NCBI GenBank assembly: GCA_963281155.1
Contig: CAUJLY010000003.1
Span: 3,720,001-3,784,000 of the forward strand
Length of the DNA: 64,000 bases
Reading direction: 5' to 3'
Source of the DNA: Rhabditophanes sp. KR3021
Lineage: Eukaryota; Nematoda; Chromadorea; Rhabditida; Alloionematidae
Part shown: one piece after another, positions 24,673 through 34,399 of the stretch
Layout: every line of letters begins with the position of its first letter
How positions within the stretch are numbered: position 1 is the stretch's first letter
The notes under the pieces: model-generated
Database searches by the model: none
What the model saw: the letters and a program-made list of their open reading frames with translations, nothing else
What the model was told of the DNA's origin: nothing
Translations under genes and position numbers: made by a program

Positions 24673-26211
24673 ATGAGACTATCAAATACTAAAAATAAAC
24701 GCTTTGGATTGCAATCGTAAGTTTCTTAAATTTCAAATTATAATGACAATATTTTAGGAGTTTAACAACATCGTTAAATGCTAGTAACGCGTCTTTCATC
24801 AATCTCTCAAATGCTCTATGCCAGGGTGATAGATACATCCAAAGAAGAGATGATTCTGCCTTTGCCTACGCAAATCATTCTCTTCAAAGCAAGCATCGCA
24901 AGAAAAAGGTAATTTATTTATTCAAAACAATTAATCTTTTGACTTTAGAATGGCTTGGGGCTTGATTCTTCCTTTTCCGCACCGACGAGTCCTCAGGCAA
25001 TGGACGAGAATACTGAAAACAGAATTCTAAAGAATTTAATTCGCGGGAAGCCTGAAACTGAGCTGAATGAAGCTGAAAAGATTTGGGTTTACAGAGGCAT
25101 TTCAGCTACAGGACCACACAGTCACCACAATAACTTACTTAATATCAATGCACATGACCCTTGTGCTGGTATGAAAAAAGCAATCAAGAAACGTGTTTAT
25201 GCTGCCTCTGAAATTCGAATTTTAGATGCTCCAAACATATTGGATGATTTCTACACTAATCCTGTTGATTGGGGTCAAAATAATTTAGTTGCCGTTGCCC
25301 TAAGTGACTCCGTTTATGTGTGGGATCCCGTAACTGGCGATGCCGAGGAATTGTTTTCTATTGAAGGCAATGGAATTGTTATCACTTCTGTTAAGTTCAC
25401 CAACACAGCTCAATATATATCCGTTGGAACAAATGATGGTAAAATCCATGTAATTGACGTTGAAGCCAAGAGGAAAACAAGAACCATCACTTCGCAAATG
25501 AGTAAAATTGGTTGCCAAACTTGGAATCACAATAACTTAACCGTTGGAACTGGGAGCGGAGGTATTTATCATCATGACGCAAGAGTGAAAGAGCATAAAA
25601 TTAGTATGACTTCTGCCCATAATGAAGAGGTTTGTGGGTTGGCTTGGTCACATGACAAGAAATATTTGGCTTCGTCTGGCGCTGATTGCAATATCCAAGT
25701 ATGGAATGGGGCTAGTGCTTACTCAAATCCGGACTTCATCTACAAGACATTGGTTGGCCATACTGGATCTGTTAAAGCTCTAGCTTTTCCTACATGGACA
25801 TATTTTTATGATTGTTTAGCGTCCGGGGGTGCCACAAACGACGGGACAGTGAAACTGTGGAACTTGGGGACTGGAGAGATTGTGCGTGAAATTGAAACTC
25901 ACTCCTCTGTCAATGGTATTTACATTAACGAAGAATATCGGGAAGTACTATCATTTCATGGGAACTCAGCTAATCGTGTTTCAGCATGGAGTTTTGATCA
26001 ATTAAAGCCACTACATTCATATGGCGCGTATCCTGAACGTATTATTTCTCATGCCATTTCCCCTGGCCATGAGTATGTGTTAACAGCCAGTGCCGATCAA
26101 GTTATCAAAATTTGGCAAATGTTCCAACCAAAGGATGAGAAGAAAAGAAGCAAAGTTGAAATGGGTTTTTATGAAAGTAGAAGAAGCAAGATGGACATAA
26201 AAATGAGATGA
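24673..26211 (+). CDS. CDC20: CDC20/Fizzy-type APC/C activator
   Basis: A seven-bladed WD40 protein that recruits substrates to the anaphase-promoting complex. Exons are 24673-24716, 24758-24908 and 24949-26211, with introns of about 40 nt. The C-box region reads GDRYIQRR, where the family has DR[FY]IPxR. Then come ILDAPNILDDFYTNPVDWG, YHHDARVKEHKISM, HNEEVCGLAWS and DQVIKIWQMF. HHHDVRV-like wording favours CDC20 over CDH1/FZR1. The C-terminus ends KMR, a possible form of the Ile-Arg tail. The start gives a short basic N-terminus MRLSNTKNKRFGLQ, shorter than vertebrate CDC20, and no obvious KEN box or MAD2-binding motif was seen. Confidence 0.9.
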
Positions 26212-26589
26212 TTTATTATTCTTAAAATAAAGCCTTTAACTTGATTGTTGTTTTTTATATTTAACTAAAAAATGTGTTGCAGATCATTTAACCTTCATCA
26301 ATGGTAAATATCACTCACTTTAAAGTATGATTTACGAAAAGCCATCTTCGAACATGTAACTTACTAACCAATTATTGTAGTATTTAATCTTCGTCAAAAT
26401 TCCGTTCCATCTCTTATCGTTTCTTCTAAATATTCATCACCAAAAGTGTTTATAGTCTCATTTGATGTGTGCAAGTGAAAATTTATTTTTTGTAATTAAC
26501 CTTTCCATCAAAGTTATTTTTAACCTAGTCACCATTTATATCAAAACAATAAAGTGAAGGAGAGATATTTCAGTTATCTGTAGACAATC
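26212..26589. other. Short intergenic interval
   Basis: CDC20 3' region with an AATAAA-like signal at about 26226, then AT-rich sequence up to the next gene. No other feature was recognised. Confidence 0.4.
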
Positions 26590-27280
26590 ATGATGCCTGT
26601 TACTTTGCATTTTATATATTTATTTATTATTTTTCATTTTTTAATAAATGTTTGCAAAAGTAAGGCACTAACAAGTAATAGCTCAAATTTAATGACCTAT
26701 TTATGCCGTAGGACAACATATCTTGCATTCTGTGAAAGTAAAGTAAAAACAAAGTCAAATGGATCATTTAGTCATAGGTAAATTATAATTTTCTTCACAT
26801 TCTGTATCCACGTTTAGATCACATAATGTAGGGCAGGAAAAGAGTTGGTCGAATGGAGTATTGAAAGAAACACAACATCCTGCTCAACAAAGTGAAAAGA
26901 AAACGGGTTGGATGGATGATTTTGACAGAGATTTCGAAATGGCCGCACAAAACAATCGTAAAACAACATCATCACCTTTCACTGAATTGCAAACAAGAGC
27001 TCCATCTTGGGCACAATCAAATGAATGGCACAATCAGCAAAGAGTAACACATGGGCCAAATAATCCATTGTCTTCCGGTGGAATTGGAATAGGCGGGAAC
27101 GTTGGGGTGGGACCAGTAAATGTGGGAACTGGCTTAGGCTTAACGATTCCCGGATTAGGTGGTTTAGGAAGTGGTAGTCCTGGAGGTAATAACTTCTTTG
27201 GAATTTCAAGTGGCATAGGAGTCGGTGTTCCCGGAGTTGGTCCGATTGGCATCAGCTCTGGTTTGGGTATTGGAAAATAA
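26590..27280 (+). CDS. Small secreted glycine-rich protein
   Basis: Exons 26590-26777 and 26818-27280 join across a 40-nt intron and code for about 215 residues. A strongly hydrophobic N-terminus (LHFIYLFIIFHFLINVCKS) is a signal peptide. The last 75 residues are a Gly/Val/Ile/Pro-rich repeat (GIGIGG, GVGPVNVG, GLGLTIPG, GIGVGVPGVGPIG), of the kind found in cuticle or structural extracellular proteins. The middle is polar (DDFDRDFEMAAQNN). No specific family was recognised. Confidence 0.6.
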
Positions 27281-27968
27281 CATAATCAACGAAATTGTTT
27301 GAGTAAGACATTTAATTTTCACTCACTGATTATATCTATTTAAATAATTTTGAAATAAAATGGATTCTCATTATTTTGTTGTTCTATTAAATTACAACAA
27401 AACAACAATATTGCCATATTCAACTTTAAAATACATTTTTTATTTATATAAATTGTCTAATTTTCAGTATTTAAAATAATGCGCACCAAATCTTTACTCA
27501 AAACAGCTCTATAACTAATGACCACGATAAAAGAACCAGCCGTTATGTGATTGTTAAGTGAAAATTGCGGGTAATTTTTAACCTTCAAATATTATCTGTA
27601 TACCATTTAGATACATATAAATAGATGTCTCCTAAACTTTGATGCTTGTAAATATGCTTTGCATGCTGATTACTTCTGGTCTTTACTATTATGCAATTTT
27701 TATTCAGTCACCAACTATTTCATTAAATTTATATCACGTACTTTTTAAAAAAATAAATTTTGTTTTGTTTATGTAAGAACATATTATTTTGTTATTCCTT
27801 TACTTAAATTAAGCTTCTAAATACACATTAGTATATGTTGTACTTCATGCACTTTCGTTAACTTGCATAAACCCTACCACGATTCCGTTTGGAATGATTC
27901 AAATTTTATAGCATTTTTTAACATTTTTAGCATTACAACGAGCATCTAATTACACCCTTTTATACGAG
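27281..27968. other. AT-rich intergenic interval
   Basis: An AATAAA signal lies near 27353. Otherwise nothing was recognised before the gp210 start. Confidence 0.4.
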
Positions 27969-30620
27969 ATGCTATTAAAAAGCGTACTGCTATGTACACT
28001 ATTTCTGACAGTCTACCATGCTATGTGTGATGTTATTTTGATGGATTCTTCCATACAAGACGACTCCTCGCAAATCAAACGAGAACCAACTCATGTTTAT
28101 GTTGTTCAGCCAGATGCTTTATCATTTTCGAATGATAAGTTTGGCGATAATTGGTACCTCCAGATAAATGAAGTGTATCGTGTTGACATCAAACTACTAT
28201 CAAGAGGAGGAAAACAAATAATGATAACTGATCAAATGCTTTTCAAGACCACATTCCCAGAACAGTATTTTGAAATTATTGAAATGTCTGACTGCGGTAC
28301 AATCGCAACAATAAGGACCAAAAAACTTGGAGAAACAAGCTTAACATCCGCGTATGTCAGCATTCGGGATCACTATACTGGAGAGATTATAAAGATAACT
28401 CCGGTTTTGGAAAAGAGGCAAGCAATTCACATTGGACATGCATTGGAGATCAGTCCAACGGATATTGTGGTTCCATTTTTACCCAAAAAAGGTTCAACTC
28501 ATCAGTTGGAAGCTATTGGAGGAAGCGGCAGTTATGTTTGGACTTCAAACGATGAAAATATTGCAACACTTGGTACTAACGATGGCGTCTTGACTCTCAC
28601 AAGCTATGGAACTACGACCGTTACTGTCTATGACGCTCTCAACAAGGTGAATACTGCTAAGGCTCTTTTGAAATCTTTAGAGTTGAATTATGTTGATATC
28701 GAAGACACGTATTTAGAAGCAATTGTTGGAGAAGAAGTTGTTTTGAAGATAAAAGTGGGAAACCGAGATAGCCACAACAAAGTTACCGAATTTATGATTT
28801 GCGAAAGGAACATGTTTGATATCCAAGTGGAAGATAGCAGTGTTTTTGAATTGGTGCAATTTACAAGTGAACAGCACGGATCGGGGTGCCATTCTGCAGT
28901 TTTGAAAGCAGTTGGCACTGGTAATACCTTTGTTGTAGTCAAGTTCAACGGGATTGCAGTGAAGAAACATATTTCTTGTTACTCACCAATCCAATCTGGC
29001 CAAGGCAGCTTATTACTAGCACTAGGAAGTGATCATGGTTTGGATTTCACTGGAGGCCCACGTCCTTGGATTGGAGACAAGTCAGGTTACTTCGTTGACA
29101 TAACATCCTCCGACGAGAATGTCAAAATAATTAGCAATGGTCAGAAATACTCAGCTTATTGTATGGGAAATGAAGGGAGTGCGGAGTTATTGATAAGAGT
29201 GGGTAACCGCAAGTCAACTTCCAATCCAATGCCGAAATCGTCGGAAACAAAAGTGCAGATCTGCTGCAGTATACCTGATCGCCTAGATATTGTGTTGGAG
29301 GAAAGAAAAGAAGAACCAAGGGAATCATTTTTACCGCCTTGTCCAAAACAGTTTCTTGCCGTACAGAAGAGTGGTAATCTGAAGTTGGGTAGAGTTGCTT
29401 ATGGACGGTGTAAACATTCTAGTGACAGTGCTGAAGTTCCTTATGATGCCTCGCATTCCATGAACATCAAATGGACATTGTCTAATAAAAAGCTGGCAAA
29501 GATCACCTCTACACAGGTGGATTCTGCTCTCTTTGAGTCTATTGGAGGAAGTGGACACGTTCAAATCACTGCAACATTGGGTTCCTTTAGTGGGTATGAT
29601 AAGAGCCACATTTCAGTTAAAAAGAGCGTCTCTTCAAGTACTTCCTTGAATATTGTAGAAGATGCAAGGGTCGAGCCGGACCAACTTGTTTTGTGGAGTT
29701 ATTCGACTGAAAAGGCTGATTTTGAATTGACTGGAGGATCAGGGCACTTCTGGCATTCGAGTGAGGACAAGAATGCCGATTTGGAGGTTTCGGAAAATGG
29801 AAAGGGTTCAGTTAGCGGAGTTAAAATTGGCAACTACTCAGTTTCCATTTACGATTTATGTGTTTGTGGAAGCAAAACCGATATCAATATTAAAGTAACT
29901 GACAAAGCCAAACTTGTCATCAACTCAATTGGCATTGTCGAAGTTGGATCTGAAATGCCGCCAAATATTGTGCTAAAGTCTGGAGATGGGGAGGACTTTG
30001 ATAATGTAAAGGTTGCTGATATGTTGATTTCGATGAATGAAGTTAATGCATTAGGAAAGCTAGCCGGTGAGGATTCTAGTAGTTGGGAAGGCAATTTCGA
30101 CGTCATTTTGAAGAATCAACCAACTGCTGATAATTCAAAGCCTCATATCATTCCCGTTCCGGTGTCTGTTGTCATTAATTATAGCAGAAAGAGTAACAAA
30201 ACTAAGGAGTATGACTCATTTGTAAGAAGTTCATTTGCACTAAATGATAAGGGAACATTCTTGATAATCTTTACGCTTTTCCTCGGAGTTGCCTTTGTTC
30301 TTTTCTACAAATGGCTCTTCCCAACACACCAAGTTGCCCCTATTCACATTCAAACTAAAATACCTCAAGGATATGATAAAAGCTACCACTATCGGGATTA
30401 TTCTGCAAGATCTGAAAGGCATTCGGTGGTGAGCAATGATGGTGAGTACTGTGGCGAATCAAATAGTTCAATCGGTTCTTCGCCATTGCATTCTTCAACA
30501 AGATCCGAACTAATCAGTAATGCGCCAAGGAAGTACCCAAATCAAAAAATTGGGAGACCTTCACTTGTTCCAACCAACAATGAAAACTATTCCTACAATG
30601 TTTACCGCAAACCTAATTAA
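27969..30620 (+). CDS. NUP210: Short gp210/NUP210-like nuclear pore membrane protein
   Basis: A single-exon gene of 883 residues. gp210 is a nuclear-pore-membrane glycoprotein built of Ig-like (BIG2) repeats with one C-terminal transmembrane helix. Here a signal peptide (LLKSVLLCTLFLTVYHAMC) is followed by sequence aligning to the middle of the lumenal part: YVVQPDALSF, HQLEAIGGSGSYVWTSND, DHGLDFTGGPRPWIGDKSGY, VEDARVEPDQ, LTGGSGHFWHSS and YSVSIYDLCV. A short segment then leads to the helix FLIIFTLFLGVAFVLFYKWL and a roughly 115-residue Ser-rich cytoplasmic tail. Usual length is near 1,850-1,900, so the N-terminal few hundred residues and most of the C-terminal lumenal half are missing. Confidence 0.85.
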   Translation: MLLKSVLLCTLFLTVYHAMCDVILMDSSIQDDSSQIKREPTHVYVVQPDALSFSNDKFGDNWYLQINEVYRVDIKLLSRGGKQIMITDQMLFKTTFPEQYFEIIEMSDCGTIATIRTKKLGETSLTSAYVSIRDHYTGEIIKITPVLEKRQAIHIGHALEISPTDIVVPFLPKKGSTHQLEAIGGSGSYVWTSNDENIATLGTNDGVLTLTSYGTTTVTVYDALNKVNTAKALLKSLELNYVDIEDTYLEAIVGEEVVLKIKVGNRDSHNKVTEFMICERNMFDIQVEDSSVFELVQFTSEQHGSGCHSAVLKAVGTGNTFVVVKFNGIAVKKHISCYSPIQSGQGSLLLALGSDHGLDFTGGPRPWIGDKSGYFVDITSSDENVKIISNGQKYSAYCMGNEGSAELLIRVGNRKSTSNPMPKSSETKVQICCSIPDRLDIVLEERKEEPRESFLPPCPKQFLAVQKSGNLKLGRVAYGRCKHSSDSAEVPYDASHSMNIKWTLSNKKLAKITSTQVDSALFESIGGSGHVQITATLGSFSGYDKSHISVKKSVSSSTSLNIVEDARVEPDQLVLWSYSTEKADFELTGGSGHFWHSSEDKNADLEVSENGKGSVSGVKIGNYSVSIYDLCVCGSKTDINIKVTDKAKLVINSIGIVEVGSEMPPNIVLKSGDGEDFDNVKVADMLISMNEVNALGKLAGEDSSSWEGNFDVILKNQPTADNSKPHIIPVPVSVVINYSRKSNKTKEYDSFVRSSFALNDKGTFLIIFTLFLGVAFVLFYKWLFPTHQVAPIHIQTKIPQGYDKSYHYRDYSARSERHSVVSNDGEYCGESNSSIGSSPLHSSTRSELISNAPRKYPNQKIGRPSLVPTNNENYSYNVYRKPN

Positions 30621-31384
30621 TTTATCGTGTTTTGCTGGTACGTACTTTAATTTCCTAGAGTTTTTTATATTTTATTTCATTTTTTAATTGTATGGGTTTC
30701 ACTATTTGCTTCATAAATTTGCAATGTAACTGCTTTCATCCAAATGAATATGGCATAATATTTGTTTCCAAATAATCCCGAATTTATTATCAAAACGGTT
30801 CTTTACTTTACAACTACCAAAAAGATTCTTTACGTTATGACTCAGAATATTCTTTTACTTTCCAATATTGTTTGAAAATTTTTTTGCTTTTATTGCAACT
30901 GAAAATAATTGAAACAAAAAAGCATGTCATATCTATTCCCTTTATCAAATTATTACAACAACATTTATCATCCATTTATTAATAATCAATTTATGATAAG
31001 TTGAAAGTGCCAAACAACTTTTATCAATTAGATATTTATTATTAATATCCATCACTTTGCTTTATAAGGTATTACATTATGTTCCCATATAATATTATAT
31101 TTAGCATTGAATCAAAGTATGGAACTAATTAGACACTTCATGAAAAGACTTATTTAATTTTGTAAGCAATTCTTTGAAAATAAACCCCACTAGGTTAATA
31201 CGTAATGTTTCTATGACAACTTTAAACTGATATCTTAAAGTAAATTAACGATCTATAATATTTAGAATTTAGTTAGAACTTATTTAAAAATACTATCTAA
31301 AAGTTATTTAAAAATATTATCTAAAAGTTATTTGAAAGTGTTATTGTAGGTTAAACCAATTTTGCTATCATTCATTGTGAGGAA
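30621..31384. other. AT-rich intergenic interval with a short tandem repeat
   Basis: Around 31278-31340 a unit of about 25 nt (TTATTTAAAAATAYTATCTA) is repeated two to three times. No gene was recognised. Confidence 0.45.
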
Positions 31385-31904
31385 ATGAAGAAAGAGATTC
31401 TTGAACTAGTAAGTAAAATTAAATTTATGTATGCAAATTCATCATTATTAGGAGGAAGGATGTATCAATCGAAACAACGAATTTATAAATAATTCCCTAT
31501 GTGTTCGAATAATTGGCTTTCAATTTACAAATGGTGATCAAATTTGCTGTTCAAGAAATAATCTACTTTCAACAAAACAAACTCTTCATTTAGACACTTA
31601 TAATGGAGGAAATAGTCGTCCTCGTTTTTTCAAAATTTGTTCCAATATTATGGAGAATAGTAAAAATGAAGGTGAAAAACATACGTGCAATGGATTATGC
31701 TTATTCAAAGAAAATAAATTACTAAATGTTGAAAATAGTGATTTAAGGAACAAATACTGGACCGACGAAGATATTAAAGAATATTACATACCACATACAA
31801 ATGTAATGCAATTTCTTGAACATGATAAAGCATTAAACGAACATTACGCCTTCATTAATATTATGTTTGATGAAATGGTAAATAAGCAAGTAACTGATTT
31901 GTAA
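31385..31904 (+). CDS. Small conserved-looking protein, unrecognised
   Basis: Exons 31385-31408 and 31452-31904 join in frame across a 43-nt GT-AG intron. The protein has about 158 residues, is polar with scattered Cys and has no signal peptide or membrane helix. The start MKKEILELEEGCINRNNEF followed by a beta-rich segment (CVRIIGFQFTNGDQICC) could suggest an OB-like fold, but this is a guess. The non-AT-driven amino-acid use and the clean intron support a real gene. Confidence 0.5.
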
Positions 31905-32059
31905 TAAATGTCATACTCCAGTTCTTTTTATTGGCACTAAGACATTACGAACAAATGAAGTAAAAGGTTTGTGTAAATAGGAAATATAGGTGAGTATTTA
32001 TTTTACGACTCTCTTATCAAAACTGCAATTAAGAAAACACATATAATACATATTAAAGT

Positions 32060-32545
32060 TTAAATAATCAGCCTGTAGTCTACTAATTCCCGTCTTACTT
32101 CATCTTTTACTATTACTTTCCAACCCATAATAATTTTGACTGGCCTTGTGTCCTTTCTTTGCAAACAAATTCCAGTGCGTCATCCAACTTAATCATTGAT
32201 TTTAGCTTCACAATGCTGTAGACTGTTCTTTGGCTTTGTCATAGATCAGCTGTCCATGACTTGTAGATCTCAATCCTTAATTTGAAGGCCGTCTTCCTTT
32301 CAAAGAGCAGTTTCTTGTCGGCATGTAAGCTTTTCAGAACTTGCCTAGTCGATGATTTAGTTCAGCTGCCACTGAGTTTTTGTTTGAGATTATTTAACCA
32401 AGGTACTCATAGCTTGTGACTTCTCCCACTTTAGTGCCAAAAAGAGTTACAGAGCAAGCAGATAGAGGTCTTTTCCTGTTTGTCTAAGTTAGTACTTTGC
32501 ATTTTTTGAGATTCATAGTCAAAATCACTTTCTTGGCTGTGTTAG
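32060..32545 (-). pseudogene. Non-LTR retrotransposon (LINE) reverse transcriptase remnant
   Basis: The minus strand translates, with frame breaks, to the C-terminal part of a non-LTR reverse transcriptase. It shows LTMNLKKCKVL, then VTLFGTKVGEVTSYEYLG with the typical YLG motif, then ELNHRLGKVLKSLHADKKLL and FKLRIEIYKSW. Stops and shifts show it is dead. It directly abuts the GST pseudogene. Confidence 0.6.
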
Positions 32546-32559
32546 TATTTGATGGCTAT

Positions 32560-33190
32560 TATAAAAATTATGTCTACTAACTACAAATTATTGTATGTAC
32601 ATGCTAGAGGTGAACCTATATGATTAACTTTTGCCCAAGCTGATGTTGATTATGAGGACTTTCATCCCATTTCTGAAATTTTGCCTTAGACCAAAGAAGA
32701 ACAATGTTTTAAAAGAGTGCCTGGTTTGGAAATTGACGGACTTAAATTGGGTCAGAGTATTGGTATTATTAGTTATGCTGGAAACGAATTTGGATTGCAT
32801 GGAGATTCAGTTCTTGAAAATGCACAAGTTTTACTTATCTTTTAGGAGTGAGTGAAGTTATAGCTGATTACCAAGATTTGGTTTTGCAGACTAGAGATGA
32901 AAGTGTCCTAATTGAGCAATGCAAAATATTTATTGACAATACATTTTGTAAATTTTTGAAAGTAATGAGGACTTTTTTACTCAAAATGGCGGCTCATATT
33001 TAATTCAAGGACTGTTGCAGATATCGCAGTTTTCCATTGGGTGTGGGTTTTTGTTAATAAATTTGATGTTGATATTTCATCATAGAAAACTTTTGATGGT
33101 TTCGGTAACAATACAAGAATAAAAGACTGCATTGGCACTAGAGGAAGATGTAGTTTGCGAAAGTGGATTTACAATAAATTTAGCTTTGCT
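32560..33190 (+). pseudogene. Glutathione S-transferase pseudogene (sigma-like)
   Basis: Translation gives NYKLLYVHARGEPI, a stop, then LTFAQADVDYEDFHPI. In other frames come VPGLEIDGLKLGQSIGIISY and AGNEFGLHGDSVLENAQV, then VIADYQDLVLQTRDE. These match the thioredoxin-like half of a sigma-class GST (YF..RG..EPIR..FA.AGVDYED, P.LE.DG..L.QS.AI..YL). Stops and frameshifts run through it, and the C-terminal helical half is barely traceable. No introns were detected, so it may be retrocopied. Confidence 0.75.
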
Positions 33191-33227
33191 TTTATGAAAC
33201 CAATTGTTTATTACCAATGAACAAATG

Positions 33228-34272
33228 CTATGCCCATGTTTTAGTTAAAGTTTGAAAATAGATATGTGTTTCCCTTAAAGCTATTAACTCTTTATTGTGA
33301 ATTGGTGTTGCCTTCAATTTGTTTAACCCTTTGGCATATTTTTTGATATATTCAATATTGACTACTAAGATCATTAAAATAAACACAATCGTAGTTCCTG
33401 TGATTCCGATATCATAAAACATCGAAAGAAGGAGTACTGATTGTTCTAGATTTCTGGTAAAATAAAGAATGGCATAGGAAATGATAGACAGTATTGCAGA
33501 AACATAGAAGTAAACTAACAAAACTTTGCCTTTTCTTTGGTTGTATATGAGTTCAAATCTATTAATTATGGTTACTATTTATTGAGTAGCTTATTACCTG
33601 TAATTAAGAGATGTCTTCAACTCCATTTCTCGAGTGTAATATCTTGAAAGTTTCAAGTAAAATATGGTATAAAGAAATGTAAATAGAATAGTAACTGCCA
33701 AAATTATTATTGAACCATTAGAGACATCAAAAAAGCCTAAAAGTAATGCTTATCGTATTTGGCATGAACGTACCGTAATAATGATTGGCAACTAGAGAAA
33801 GTGAAACAATTATTGCCATTAGATCTCCAATTATGATGTATTTTGAAAATGACATATTGTTGTAAGTTCTCACTAATTTAAATGAAATACATTTTTCAAT
33901 ACTCAAAGTATACAATTTGAAACAAAAGTAATAGTCACAAAATGTTCCAATGTAACTTAAAATAATTAAATAAATGGTGGGCTCTTTCAAAAATAAGGAA
34001 ACAACAACTTGAACAATGTGGCAAATATTGTAGACAAGGTAAATTATTGTTATATTTTGAAGGACGTACTTGAAATTGGGATGTAAAAAGGAATTTTTAA
34101 AAGTAACATAGGCTATTGGGATCAACAAAGCAATCAAAATAATAGTTAAGATTGAAAATGCAACCATAAAAAAAAGGTGATCTTGATAAAAAATAGTCCA
34201 TATAATATCTCTAATATCATCTGTGGATGTTTCGTTCATCATAACAATTAATTTCCAAATAATACTACCCAA
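33228..34272 (-). CDS. Seven-transmembrane receptor, nematode serpentine-receptor-like
   Basis: Exons 34272-33774, 33736-33598 and 33558-33228 join in frame across 37- and 39-nt introns, giving about 320 residues. Seven hydrophobic segments can be counted, for example MVAFSILTIILIALLIPIAY, FKYVLQNITIIYLVYNICHI, FTFLYTIFYLKL and LLVYFYVSAILSIISYAIL. The KLSRYYTREMELKTSLNYRF stretch after helix 5 recalls the RYQxxEN region of nematode Sre/Sra-type chemoreceptors. The likely location is the plasma membrane of sensory cells, by family inference. The match is weak, so another GPCR-like family cannot be excluded. Confidence 0.6.
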
Positions 34273-34399
34273 CTAAATGTAATTTCAATCTAGATATAAA
34301 TTCAGAATTAAAATAATTGTTGTATTTTTTGGCCAATTAAAATAGTAATTGAGGTATTTACAACAATAATAAAATATTTAAAGTATTTATTGAGACAGT

